Source of the DNA: Methylomarinum sp. Ch1-1
GTDB lineage: Bacteria; Pseudomonadota; Gammaproteobacteria; Methylococcales; Methylomonadaceae
Assembly (NCBI RefSeq): GCF_030717995.2
Contig: NZ_CP157743.1
Coordinates: 3,312,501-3,376,500, forward strand
Direction of reading: 5' to 3'
DNA: 64,000 nucleotides
Positions 10,555-19,210 of this stretch are shown here, piece after piece. The translations under genes were made by a program, and so were the position numbers. The notes beneath the pieces were generated by a model that had not been told where the DNA came from, ran no database searches, and saw nothing but the letters and a program-made list of their open reading frames with translations. Numbering within the stretch: the stretch's first letter is position 1; each line of letters opens with the position of its first letter.

Positions 10555-12609
10555 TCAAGACTGACTAGACTCCGGGTCTGTCATCAACATTTCATCGTGC
10601 TCCGCCATGTTCCAGGGCAGGCTTTCCGGGGAAATATGCAAAAAGTGCAGATGCTTTTCGAACTGATCGAGTATATCGGTGATGATGTCGTGTTGGTCAT
10701 AACCATAGATGTCGTAGGACTGTCCGCCACGGCGCAAAAACACCTCCGCCCGATAGTAAGTGCGCCCGGCATTATCCTGATGCACCATTTCCGGATAGGC
10801 GTAATCTGGCAGCGCGTGTTCGAGCATGCGAATATCATAGATAAAATCGATCTTGTTTTCCTTGCTCACTTCCAGATAGATTCTGGACCTCGGCTCATCG
10901 TAACGCACCTCGGCGGACCAGTTCTGTTTGCTCAATTCGCGCTTTACCCGATGCATGGCCTTGCTGACCGTCGTGATCATGAACTCTTCTACCTGCTGAC
11001 GGTCGGGAAAAGTCACCAGCCCGAGCAGTCTTTTTTTCCACAAGCCGCGCCCGGAAGTGCCTGAGAAACGATTCTGCACATCCTTCTTCAAGCTGGTGTA
11101 ATGATGCCCCTCGATAACCAGGGCTCGCCACATGCCGAATGCCGAAGCAATCATGATGATCGAAAATGGCAGCGCACTAGCGATCGCCATCGTTTGCAGG
11201 GCGCTGAGGCCGCCGGCCAGCAGCAATGAGGAGGCAACCGCACCTTCGGAAGCCGCCCAGAAAACGCGCTGCCAAACGGGGGTCACGGTGGCGCCGCCGG
11301 AAGCCAATGAATCGATGACCAACGAACCTGAGTCGGATGAAGTCACGAAAAAGGTGATGATCAGTATCACCGTGATGAAGGTGATGAGCGACGACAGCGG
11401 CAAGACTTCATACAGTTTGAACAGAGCCACGGCGTGATCCGCCTGAACTTCGGCAATCAGCGCGCTGTAACCCTGATTCATGATCTGATGCAACGCGGTG
11501 TCGCCAAAAACGGAAAACCACAAAAACGTGAAGATCGAGGGCACCATCATGACGCCGACGACAAACTGACGTATCGTGCGGCCACGGCTGATTTTGGCGA
11601 TAAACAAGCCGACGAAGGGCGCCCAAGAAATCGTCCAGCCAAAGATGAATAAAGTCCAGTTGCCAATCCAGTCGCTGCGTGAATAAGCCTGTAAATTGAA
11701 GGTCCGCTCAATGATATGGTTCAGATAGCTGCCGGTATTTTGCAGAAAACTTTCCAGAATATGGATTGTGGGCCCTACCGCGAAGATGAAAATCATCAGG
11801 GAGACCGCCAATACCATATTCAGTATGGAGAGGCGCTTCACGCCCTTGTCCATACCGGCAACGACGGAGAAAATCGCCAATCCGGTGATAATGCAGATAG
11901 ACATGATTTGAACGGTGACGCTGACGGGCACCCCCGGCCACAGGTAATGGATGCCGGCATTGATTTGGGCCACCGACAGTCCCAGGGTCGTAGCGATGCC
12001 GAACATCGTGCCCAGGATGGCGAATACGTCGACCACATGACCGACGGGGCCATAAATTTTATCGCCGATCAACGGGTATAACGCTGAGCGTATCGATAGC
12101 GGCAGGCCGTGCCGAAAGGCGAAATAGCCCAATACCAGCCCCACCAGACCGTAAATCGCCCAGATATGGAAACCCCAGTGGAAAAACGCAATCTGCATCG
12201 CCTGCTTCGCCGAATCCACCGTTTCGGCCGCGCCTGCCGGCGGTGATGCGTAATGCAAAACCGGTTCGGCTACGCCGAAGAACAGCAAAGCAATCCCATA
12301 ACCGGCGGAAAACAACATCGCAAACCAAGCGGGAAAGCTGTATTGCGGGGCCGCGTGATCCGGTCCCAGCTTGATATTGCCCCATTTGGTGAAAGCGATA
12401 CTGACAATGAACACCAGGAAAAACGCGACCGACAACATATAGAACCAACCGAACTTTTCGGTAATATAAGCTAGTACGCTACTGAATGTTTCACCCGCCA
12501 GCGTTGGATTACTGATCGTGCCTATCACCAGCAGTAAAATAACGACAACGGCCGGAATGAATACCGGAACAAGAATGGTGGATCGAATGCCGTTTTTTAC
12601 TTGGGCCAT
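10555..12609 (-). CDS. BCCT-family betaine/choline-type osmolyte transporter
   Basis: A 684-residue inner-membrane transporter with about twelve hydrophobic helices. It carries the BCCT family core GWTISWAPFVGLFIAKISRGRT (about 324 onward), including the conserved tryptophans of the substrate box, and the downstream FLWFSVFGDTALH. A hydrophilic C-terminal domain of about 150 residues follows the last helix, as in BetT-type carriers where it senses osmotic strength. The family imports glycine betaine, choline, carnitine or ectoine with Na+ or H+, usually under salt stress. The substrate cannot be read from the sequence. The start MAQVKNG is the first ATG before the first helix. Confidence 0.9.
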   Translation of the reverse strand: MAQVKNGIRSTILVPVFIPAVVVILLLVIGTISNPTLAGETFSSVLAYITEKFGWFYMLSVAFFLVFIVSIAFTKWGNIKLGPDHAAPQYSFPAWFAMLFSAGYGIALLFFGVAEPVLHYASPPAGAAETVDSAKQAMQIAFFHWGFHIWAIYGLVGLVLGYFAFRHGLPLSIRSALYPLIGDKIYGPVGHVVDVFAILGTMFGIATTLGLSVAQINAGIHYLWPGVPVSVTVQIMSICIITGLAIFSVVAGMDKGVKRLSILNMVLAVSLMIFIFAVGPTIHILESFLQNTGSYLNHIIERTFNLQAYSRSDWIGNWTLFIFGWTISWAPFVGLFIAKISRGRTIRQFVVGVMMVPSIFTFLWFSVFGDTALHQIMNQGYSALIAEVQADHAVALFKLYEVLPLSSLITFITVILIITFFVTSSDSGSLVIDSLASGGATVTPVWQRVFWAASEGAVASSLLLAGGLSALQTMAIASALPFSIIMIASAFGMWRALVIEGHHYTSLKKDVQNRFSGTSGRGLWKKRLLGLVTFPDRQQVEEFMITTVSKAMHRVKRELSKQNWSAEVRYDEPRSRIYLEVSKENKIDFIYDIRMLEHALPDYAYPEMVHQDNAGRTYYRAEVFLRRGGQSYDIYGYDQHDIITDILDQFEKHLHFLHISPESLPWNMAEHDEMLMTDPESSQS

Positions 12610-12863
12610 AGGCCTACCTCCCCTGATTTACTTGATTTTTTGTGTCATCATGATACACCTGCAGTAAAAAGCTTACAAACCGCCCACCGAGAAGTGGGAT
12701 ATGCTTGGCATGAACTCGGTCTGTATGATTTGGAGGGAAGCAATATCAGCGCTATGGCTATTTGCGTCGATATCCCCAACAACATATCAGGCGCCGACCA
12801 CCATTGTTGCAACTAAATTGCCTTGAATTTAGTCTAATTAATTGAAGCTAAAGGAGGTTTGTT

Positions 12864-13226
12864 ATGAACACATTTCACGTCCATGATAATCACGAAAGTC
12901 ATAGCTCTGATTATAAAGATTTAGCGAGCCTGATATATCTGCTGCAGGCACTCGCATTCCTGTTAGGCGGCATCACTTTTGTGATTGCAGTCGTTATCGG
13001 ATACCTCAATCGAGCTCATGTCAAAGGCACTTGGCTTGAATCTCACTTTCAGTGGCAAATCAATACCTTCTGGGTTGCATTGCTTTCGTTAGTGGTCGGA
13101 ACATTGACGCTACCTTTGGTCATTGGCTATGTCGTATTAATTGGGGCCATCATCTGGACCATTCATAGAATTGTTTATGGCTGGAATGCTCTAAGTAAAT
13201 CCAAAGAAGTTAAACCGATTTTTTAA
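12864..13226 (+). CDS. DUF4870-like small membrane protein
   Basis: A 120-residue protein with a histidine-rich hydrophilic start, three hydrophobic segments (about 28-50, 70-90 and 90-108) and the family stretch GTWLESHFQWQINTFW between the first two helices, typical of DUF4870 membrane proteins. A strong AAGGAGG site lies 8 bp upstream of the ATG. No function is established for the family. It is transcribed divergently from the BCCT transporter across a 254-bp gap and is followed by two perfect hairpins, so it appears monocistronic. Confidence 0.75.
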   Translation: MNTFHVHDNHESHSSDYKDLASLIYLLQALAFLLGGITFVIAVVIGYLNRAHVKGTWLESHFQWQINTFWVALLSLVVGTLTLPLVIGYVVLIGAIIWTIHRIVYGWNALSKSKEVKPIF

Positions 13227-13294
13227 CGCACAGGAAATATGATGATTAATTTAAGTTTGCGGTCTCTCTTATCTTTTCATTATAACCACTTAGC

Positions 13295-13381
13295 AGGACG
13301 GGATTTGTAATCCCGTCCTGAACGTTTCAACCGTGCCCAAAGCCAGTTGAATGTTCGGGGCGGGTTAAATAACCCGCCCCG
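13295..13381. terminator. Two perfect hairpins downstream of the DUF4870-like gene
   Basis: 13295-13319 is AGGACGGGATT, TGT, AATCCCGTCCT. 13356-13381 is CGGGGCGGGTT, AAAT, AACCCGCCCCG. Both have 11-bp perfect stems. Neither has a clear T-tract, so they may act as Rho-independent-like terminators or be palindromic repeats; related GGCGGG-TTAAATA-CCCGCC fragments occur near 18050 and 39128. Confidence 0.5.
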
Positions 13382-13585
13382 CGTGAACGGATTCTGGAAA
13401 CCTCGCCGGTCTTTTTCGCGGCCAAATTGCAGAGAGGTGGTTTTTTTCCGAACACATTGTTACACAACTTTCTCGACAGATGCGCCTCGTTCTTATCACA
13501 TTCTCATTTCCTATCCGAGCTACCGCCATCGCTTGACAGCAATGCGGATCGTCGCTAATTTGAACAAACAAATGATTATAGTCAT

Positions 13586-13672
13586 CGCACTTTAAAGTTC
13601 GGCACCTTAATACCTTCGCCCTCCGGTAGAAGGCTGGATGAGGGCATCAAAAAAACCGAAATTTGAAGTGCG
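13586..13672 (+). repeat. MITE-D copy 1 (about 87 bp)
   Basis: The ends CGCACTT..AAGT and TTTGAAGTGCG are inverted. The core has CCTTCGCCCTCCGGTAGAAGG and GGCTGGATGAGGGCATC. The same element lies in reverse orientation at 24569-24655, with nearly identical core. No coding capacity. Confidence 0.7.
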
Positions 13673-13706
13673 AACAGTATAACCTTTTATCCCAATGAGG
13701 CATGCC

Positions 13707-14291
13707 ATGGCATTACAGCCGTCCCATCGTCGCATCAGCGCGGAAGACTATCTGCAGTATGAATTGTCGACAGACGTCAAGCATCAGCTTGTCGACGGTG
13801 AAATCTTCGCGATGGGCGGCGCGAGCGAGAACCACAATTTATTGGCGGGCAATATCTTTAGCGAATTTAAAAACCGTTTAAAGGGTTGCCCCTGCCGCAC
13901 CTTCATGGCCGACATGAAACTTCGGGTCGCAGAAGATTTTTTCTACCCCGATGTGATGGTCGTTTGCCAGGAGGATAAAGAAAACGACTATTACAAGACC
14001 TCGCCGACCGTCGTCGTCGAAGTCCTATCCAAATCCACGCGGAAATTCGATCAAACGCAAAAGCGCCTGCGCTGCCAACAATTACCCACATTGGAAGAAT
14101 ATGTGCTGGTCGAACAGGATAAAGGCGAAATTCAAGTCTTTAGTCGTAAGGACGGCTGGCAGTCGTTCTATTATTACCTGGGCGACCAAATCACCTTTAA
14201 TTCCCTGAATATCACCGTACCGGTCGAAGCAATATACGACCAGGTCGACATCGAGGATGTCACGATGTTCCACGAACAGAATCAAGAGTAA
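13707..14291 (+). CDS. Uma2-family (DUF820) PD-(D/E)XK endonuclease-like protein
   Basis: A 194-residue protein of the Uma2 family, which has a restriction-endonuclease-like fold and is abundant in cyanobacteria and some proteobacteria. Seen here: the N-terminal EDYLQYE and VDGEIFAMGG motif, the core FYPDVMVVC (catalytic Asp region) and the downstream VVVEVLSKST with a following lysine (FDQTQKR), matching the family's D-ExK arrangement. The start MALQPSHRR at 13707 is preferred; an upstream ATG at 13695 would add four residues. The biological role is unsettled, with defence or mobile-element association proposed. It sits at the edge of the repeat- and IS-rich zone. Confidence 0.8.
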   Translation: MALQPSHRRISAEDYLQYELSTDVKHQLVDGEIFAMGGASENHNLLAGNIFSEFKNRLKGCPCRTFMADMKLRVAEDFFYPDVMVVCQEDKENDYYKTSPTVVVEVLSKSTRKFDQTQKRLRCQQLPTLEEYVLVEQDKGEIQVFSRKDGWQSFYYYLGDQITFNSLNITVPVEAIYDQVDIEDVTMFHEQNQE

Positions 14292-14330
14292 GGTGGGCAA
14301 TGCCACCCTACCCGACTGCTAAGCTCGTAG

Positions 14331-14386
14331 GTCACGTCGCCCAGCAAATAGTCAGGGAACGCTAATGCGCACCCTGACCTACTAAT
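14331..14386. repeat. REP2 palindrome upstream of the RAYT gene
   Basis: GTAGGTCACGTCGCCC and GTCAGGGAACGCTAATGCGCACCCTGACC form the same modules that recur in the array after the RAYT gene (15268-15695). This places REP-type palindromes on both sides of the transposase. Confidence 0.65.
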
Positions 14387-14413
14387 AAATCAAAGAATTT
14401 CATGACAGGCACT

Positions 14414-14721
14414 AGCGCGCCACTATTTCTGCGAAAGCTTGTTTTGGGCATCCCAGCCCAAGCAAGCGGCAGAAATTACGTGGCGATTATTGCCTCCGGC
14501 GGCCCCGATTCGTCCTGCGTCCGTGCCACTCCGCCATATCATCGTAAACTCGATGCTGGCTCCGTCGCACTCCCACAAATGACTTGACGGCGTTTCGGGA
14601 GACTTTTTATTTTGTCTCCACCTTCGCTCTCGCTTCGATTCCGACAAAACAATCGGCCCTACGCCTATCGGGGACTAAAAATCTTCACTTCGCTGGCGCT
14701 CCGTTTCCAAGATTTTCAGCG
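14414..14721 (+). repeat. Dispersed repeat F, copy 1 (about 308 bp)
   Basis: Shares most of its length with 38809-39101: common landmarks are GAAAGCTTGTTTTGGGCATC, CCCCGATTCGTCCTGCGTCC, CACAAATGACTTGACG and TTTCCAAGATTTTCAGCG. No start-to-stop frame is conserved between copies, so it appears noncoding. It ends 23 bp before the RAYT start codon, so it may contain that gene's promoter. Confidence 0.75.
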
Positions 14722-14743
14722 AATGTGTTTATAATCCATATTC

Positions 14744-15262
14744 ATGACCGATATTCGACGATACCCGCCGATCAATCATCCGGTGTTTATTACCGCCGTT
14801 TGCCATCGGCGAAATCCGGTACTGGCTAATGACGCAGACAAAGAATTATTGCTGACGGTCATGCGTGAAGTGAAAAAGGAGATGCCGTTCCGAGTTTTGG
14901 CCTATGTCATACTCGATGACCATTTTCATTGGCTCATCAGGATGGACGAAGGCCATGCTTTCTCTCGAATCCTGCAATCGGTGAAATTGCGTTTTACTCA
15001 TCGCTGGAAGCGGGCAAGAAATATCACGATGCCGACCACCTTGTGGCAACGTCGATTTTGGGACCATATCATTCGTGATACCGAAGACCTGAACCTTCAC
15101 ATGGATTATATTCATTTCAATCCGGTCAAACATGAGATTGTCACCGACCCTGTCGATTATCCGTGGTCATCGTTTCATGTTCATCAATCTAAAGACCGCT
15201 ATCCTAAAGATTGGGGAAGAAAATTAGTTCCCGGGAACATTAAATCAATGATTTTGGAATAG
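14744..15262 (+). CDS. REP-associated tyrosine transposase (RAYT, Y1/HUH type)
   Basis: A 172-residue single-strand transposase of the TnpA-REP group. The metal-binding HUH motif is HFHWL (about residues 64-68, in DDHFHWLIRMDEG). The catalytic tyrosine region is the family-typical MDYIHFNPVKHEIV near 125-138. A basic C-terminus (KDWGRKL) is also typical. These enzymes bind and cleave REP palindromes as single strands and spread them. Here the gene is bracketed by such palindromes (14331-14386 and 15268-15695), the expected cis substrate. It looks intact. Domesticated function versus residual mobility cannot be told from sequence. Confidence 0.92.
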   Translation: MTDIRRYPPINHPVFITAVCHRRNPVLANDADKELLLTVMREVKKEMPFRVLAYVILDDHFHWLIRMDEGHAFSRILQSVKLRFTHRWKRARNITMPTTLWQRRFWDHIIRDTEDLNLHMDYIHFNPVKHEIVTDPVDYPWSSFHVHQSKDRYPKDWGRKLVPGNIKSMILE

Positions 15263-15267
15263 ATTTG

Positions 15268-15695
15268 TCAGGTAGCGCAATCGCGCAACCTGACCTAGCT
15301 GTTTTCCGACCATAAGTTGCATTTTCCGTAGGTCACGTTGCCCGTTCCCTTGCGCCATTGCCGTTCAAACTTGCCACCTAAATCAAACGCAAGGGAGCGG
15401 GTTACGTGACAACCCTGTTTTCCGACCGTAAGTTGCATTTTCCGTAGGTCACGTTGCCCGTTCCCTTGCACCATTGCCGTTCAACCTTGCCAAACCAACC
15501 AATCGCAAGGGAACGGGTTACGTGACAACCCGATGCGCCATCGAAATGTCAGGGAACGCTATCGCGCAACCTGACCTACCTGTTTTCCGACCATAAGTTG
15601 CATTTTCCGTAGGTCATGTTGCCCAGCACCCTAAATTACCTGATAATTTTCAAGATTATTTTCTCATCTGATTATTAGGTGCAGGGTTACATGAC
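15268..15695. repeat. REP2 array downstream of the RAYT gene
   Basis: Three head-to-tail units (15301-15416, 15417-15531, 15582-15695) begin GTTTTCCGACC, continue TTGCATTTTCCGTAGGTCA and, in the first two, close as a hairpin between GTTGCCCGTTCCCTTGC and GCAAGGGAGCGGGTTACGTG. Short GTCAGG...CCTGAC palindromes (15268-15298 and 15547-15580) separate them. The third unit has its interior replaced by a MITE-B-like AGCACCCTAAATTA/ATTAGGTGCAGG pair. Confidence 0.8.
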
Positions 15696-15731
15696 ATTGG
15701 GATTCCATCGGACAGGAAATGGGAACAGGCT

Positions 15732-17074
15732 CTGAGGTATCCCCACAAAATAGTCATATAAAACAATTTTCTATAGCTAAAAATTGATAGATAAATTGTT
15801 TTTTCGGGTCTAATTGTTGAAATACGTAATCTTTCAGCTTCGCCGGGAAGGCCCTATGTCGACCATTAGTTTACCTCCATCATTTGATCAAACTGGCGCT
15901 TCCTGAGCTTCATCGAACCCGGCTTAAATCGCTCATGGCGACCGTAGAGGCTGGCTTGACAGGCGTCTCGGTATCGCTAACGGCCCTGGGGCGCGCACTT
16001 TCCGGCCCGTCCTATATCAAACACAAAATCAAGCGCATCGACCGTCTCCTCGGCAATCCCAATCTCAAGTCTGAGCGCCAAAAGCTCTATGGGGGTCATG
16101 ACACAGTGGTTATTACAGTCATTGTCCTTACCTTTGATTCTTATCGACTGGTCACCGCTCACCGCCGATCAAAGTCAACAGTTATTACGCGCGGCGCTAC
16201 CGACCGGCGGTCGTACCATTACCTTATACGAGGAAGTCCACCCACGCAAAAAACTGGGGAACCCCAAGGTTCAACAGCAGTTTCTGCGTCGTCTTCAGGA
16301 ACTGCTTCCGCCCGGCGTTACCCCCATCATTGTCGCCGACTCCGGGTTTCGCACCCCGTTTTTTCGGGCCGTCGAAGCCCTCAATTGGCATTGGTTGGGT
16401 CGGATTCGCGGCCGAGATTTTATCGCTTGGGCCGATGAGCCCAAGCAATGGCTCCCAGCCAAATCCTTGCATGCTCGCGCTACACGCAAAGCCAAATGCC
16501 TGGGTAAGGCTCTTTGGGTTCGCAGCAATCCGTTACCCGGGGCCTTAGTCGCGTTTTACCGTGCCCCAAACATCGTAAAGATCTGACAGTTCAACACCGC
16601 CCCGCTCAATCCAGATCCAGCCGGAAACAGGCGGCACGCGAAAAAGAGCCCTGGTTACTGGTCGTTTCGCCCTCATTGAAGGATTATACGCCGGTTGATG
16701 TCGTGAATTATTATCGTTCCCGCATGCAAATCGAGGAAGGTTTCCGAGACACGAAAAGCGCGCATTACGGCGCCGACTTAACTCAAGACAGCCGGATAAA
16801 CGCCGAACGACGTGCAAATTTATTATTGATTGCAGCGCTTATCATTTTTGCGCTTTGGCTGATTGGGCTGGGCTTGAAAGGCACTGCCATCGAACGGCAA
16901 ATCAAAGTCTGCAGCAATCGTGATCGTTCACCTTATTCGGTCATTTTTCTTGCTCGTATCGCCTGTCAATATGTGGTATTTGAGTTGCAGGAAAATTTAT
17001 TGGAACACGCTCAAGCTCTCTTGGTTGGTTATTTCAGCACCCTGGAAAAAGCGTAATTTGTGGGGATACCTCAG
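15732..17074 (+). mobile_element. IS4-family (IS10-like ends) insertion sequence
   Basis: Perfect 18-bp terminal repeats CTGAGGTATCCCCACAAA (15732-15749) and its complement (17057-17074) enclose an IS4-family transposase gene. The CTGA..TCCCC end resembles IS10-group ends. Imperfect similarity of the flanks (ATGGGA... outward on both sides) may extend the repeat. No 9-bp target duplication is visible, so one end may be rearranged. Confidence 0.8.
15884..17056 (+). pseudogene. IS4-family DDE transposase with two frameshifts
   Basis: Three consecutive frames make one transposase. 15884 to about 16085 gives the N-terminal part (SLTALGRALSGPSYIKHKIKR). About 16088-16570 gives the DDE core beginning MTQWLLQSLSLPLILIDWS, with the first Asp in DWS and the second in VADSGF. 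About 16570-17056 gives the C-terminal YRSRMQIEEGFRDTKS, the Y-(2)-R-(3)-E-(6)-K signature with the catalytic Glu. The first shift fits one extra G in the GGGGG of ctatgggggtc. The second fits one missing A in ccccaaacatcg, since restoring it gives PKHRKDL. Both are in homopolymers, so either real decay or sequencing error is possible. Confidence 0.85.
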
Positions 17075-17357
17075 GGTCAGTCCCATTTTTCCTTAAGCAC
17101 TTAAATGACATCCTCTCTCCTCAGATTAATTTAATCCGGCCTTTTATATCGACAATCATGATATTAAATGTAAAAAAATTCGTTTGTTCTATTCGGTATT
17201 CAACCTTATAGTATTCAAAAGACGGATATTTGACTCGCTTTCTCTATAACTGGGCCCCGGCTATGGTAAAAACGATGTTTGAAATACTGAGCGAATCTGG
17301 AGTCAAAGACGACAATATAGGCGCGGAAGATTTTTCCTCTAGCACGTAGCACGGCTT
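17075..17357. other. Noncoding, degenerate stretch
   Basis: AT-rich sequence after the IS4 element. No intact frame or recognisable repeat is seen. The last 100 bp probably belonged to the DUF488 gene whose end follows, but carry several stops in all frames. Confidence 0.4.
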
Positions 17358-17528
17358 TGGTTTGACCATAACGCCGAATGGCGGGAAGAACTCAAGACTC
17401 GTTATCTCGCTGAATCCAAAGGCAATAGCAAGCTGAAGCTAAAGCACACCTTGCACCCGCCCCCGTTGGACAAATGCACCGGACGACTGCCCCCGCCCTC
17501 TCAGCGTCACGCAAAAAAGATTTTTTAA
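17358..17528 (+). pseudogene. DUF488 protein C-terminal remnant
   Basis: The frame reads WFDHNAEWREELKTRY and on to a stop. This matches the conserved WFgHdpxxWxEFrxRY block of DUF488 proteins (about 115 residues normally). Upstream of the Trp the reading frame is broken by stops, and no start is available, so only the C-terminal half survives. It lies between the IS4 copy and a cupin gene, consistent with IS-associated decay. Confidence 0.55.
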
Positions 17529-17560
17529 ACTGATGAAATAAGCACAAAGAGGGGTATCAA

Positions 17561-17893
17561 ATGTCAGATACAGACCAACTTGTCGGCACAGTCCTAAATA
17601 TGAAAAACTTAGTCGCTTATCAGACCGGGTCAGTGGTGAGTCGCACTGTTATACATAAGCATGTCGGAACAGTGACTATGTTTGCCTTTGACGCGGGCCA
17701 AGGACTGAGTGAACATACCGCTCCCTTTAACGCGCTTGTCCAGGTCATTGATGGCGTTGCGGATATAACAATAGCAGAGTCAGTCTATACCGTTAGCGAA
17801 GGTGAGATGATCATAATACCTGCCCATAAGCCACATTCCGTAAAAGCAAATACGCGATTTAAGATGCTGCTTGTTATGATCAAAGAACAATGA
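17561..17893 (+). CDS. Single-domain cupin protein
   Basis: A 110-residue cupin_2 protein. Cupin motif 1 is seen as GQGLSEHTAPFNALVQVIDGVADI and motif 2 as VSEGEMIIIPAHKPHSVKA, with candidate metal ligands His and Glu in the usual places. The family is functionally diverse (sensors, isomerases, dioxygenases, storage). An AGAGGGG site lies upstream of the ATG. It has no operon partner and sits between two IS remnants, so it is accessory. No substrate can be inferred. Confidence 0.82.
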   Translation: MSDTDQLVGTVLNMKNLVAYQTGSVVSRTVIHKHVGTVTMFAFDAGQGLSEHTAPFNALVQVIDGVADITIAESVYTVSEGEMIIIPAHKPHSVKANTRFKMLLVMIKEQ

Positions 17894-17928
17894 TTAGCAT
17901 AAGAAGACGCCCAACGACCTCCCCCCCT

Positions 17929-18060
17929 GTGTGAAGCGCATCAAAAACCGGTGCGCTTCCTATCGTCAGCACACCCTACCGCATCGTAGGGCGGCTTCGC
18001 GAAGCAAGCCGCCAAAAACCGCCACCGGGGCAAAATTGGCCGTGCACGCGAGGCGGGGTA
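17929..18060 (-). repeat. REP1 composite, partial reverse copy
   Basis: Reverse complement of part of the 2510-2820 unit: GAAGCGCATCAAAAACCGG..CAGCACACC (17932-17975), then the GGCGGCTTCGCGAAGCAAGCC palindrome and the CCGCCACCGG block. The outer end of the hairpin is truncated. Confidence 0.75.
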
Positions 18061-18242
18061 TTTAACACACCCTAAACGTTTAACTTACTTTAGGCGTACT
18101 TGTCGTTAAATTCTGTTTTGCCACTCATTCATTTAGCGAGGCAGCCCTGCATAATGCATTGATAAGTAAGTAATAAGTCGCTCTATTCGGGTATAATATT
18201 GGAAATCTTGACAATCCAACTTAACGCCCAAATAGAACGCCT

Positions 18243-18936
18243 ATGCATCGTGCCACAAAGCTTCCCGAACTGCCAGCCCTAACCCGCGATTTTCTGCAGC
18301 AAAGCGGATTATTAATGGATAACGTCTTTGCAAGCCGTTGGCAGCAAGTGGGCATGAAGACACTGTTGAGCCGAGCCGGTTTCAAGAAACGTTCAGGCGC
18401 ATCGATTCATGAGGTGATGTACGCCTTAGTGCTCTGGGTCTGGTTGGCGAAAGAGTCCATTGTGATGTTTGCTCGTGACAGCGTGCAAAGTAGTCTGGGC
18501 AAGGATGTGCTGTATGACACCCTGAATCGAGAAGATTTGAATTGGCGCCGTTGTCATAGCCAGGTCGCGCAAAAGGCGGCACGCGCCTTGGTGAGCGCCG
18601 GCCCGAAGGCCTTGGTCTTGGATGATTCGATTCAGCAACGGTTCGGCAAGAAGATGCCGGGGGATGTCCAGTCATTTCGATCATACGACGGGGCGGCATG
18701 TCATGGGGCAGCAGGTGTTGGCCTTGGGCTTGAGTTGCGAAGCCGGCTTCGTGCCGTTGGATAGCGAGCTTTACATCAGCCAACCCCGTGCGAAGCCGTT
18801 GACGCAACCTTTTCAAGATGGGCGTAGTATCGTGGCCAAGCGCTATGCCGCACACAACAACAAGCTAAGCCGGAAACAGTATCTCGGAGTTCGACAAGAA
18901 CGACAAGACGAAAATAAAACACACTCTTTCGTCTGA
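18243..18936 (+). pseudogene. IS4-like transposase fragment, frameshifted and truncated
   Basis: The first frame (18243 to about 18660) has an N-terminal DNA-binding-like region and ends in ALVLDDSIQQRFGKKMPG, with the probable first catalytic Asp. The sequence continues in another frame as MSSHFDHTTGRHVMGQQVLA to 18936. Removing one G from the GGGGG in atgccgggggatg joins the two perfectly. The C-terminal third with the rest of the DDE core is missing before the tRNA gene. AT-rich sequence with CTCTATTCGGG upstream may be the left IS end; no right end was found. Confidence 0.75.
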
Positions 18937-19052
18937 CCAGGTGAGGAATTTTAGCCATGACAACAACCCTTTTGTAGCATGTTTTCGTAGAAAACTGCTT
19001 CTATATTGGGGTTATGTTGTTTTTGTCCTTAAAAATCAAAGACTTGGATAAA

Positions 19053-19140
19053 TGGCGGAGAGAGAGGGATTCGAACCCTCGATACGTTGCCGTATACACA
19101 CTTTCCAGGCGTGCGCCTTCGACCACTCGGCCATCTCTCC
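19053..19140 (-). tRNA. tRNA-Ser (anticodon GGA)
   Basis: The reverse strand reads GGAGAGATGGCCGAGTGG at the 5' end, has an anticodon loop containing CTGGAAA (anticodon GGA), a long class II variable arm, the T-arm GGTTCGAATCC, and ends with an encoded CCA. Length is 88 nt with the 7-bp acceptor stem GGAGAGA/TCTCTCC. It decodes UCU/UCC serine codons. Confidence 0.96.
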
Positions 19141-19210
19141 TAACAGGACCTTCAGCGAGTGCTGAAGAGCCGCCTAGAATACTGTAATTTCTATTTTATT
19201 GCAAATTGGA

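Noticed and set aside
10324-11064. 246-codon plus-strand frame overlapping the lipoprotein and BCCT genes
   Set aside because: It runs out of frame through both genes, which are each well supported; no ribosome site or recognisable domain.
12601-12816. 71-codon frame between the BCCT and DUF4870-like genes
   Set aside because: No ribosome site, starts inside the opposite gene and shows no protein-like pattern; the region is better explained as a divergent promoter.
13695-14291. Uma2 gene plus RAYT as a joint defence or transposition module
   Set aside because: More than 450 bp of repeats separate them and nothing shows cotranscription.
15301-15695. Possible CRISPR array in the evenly repeated units after the RAYT gene
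   Set aside because: Units are about 115 bp, have long palindromes and similar interiors, and lack short repeats separated by unique spacers. No cas genes are present.
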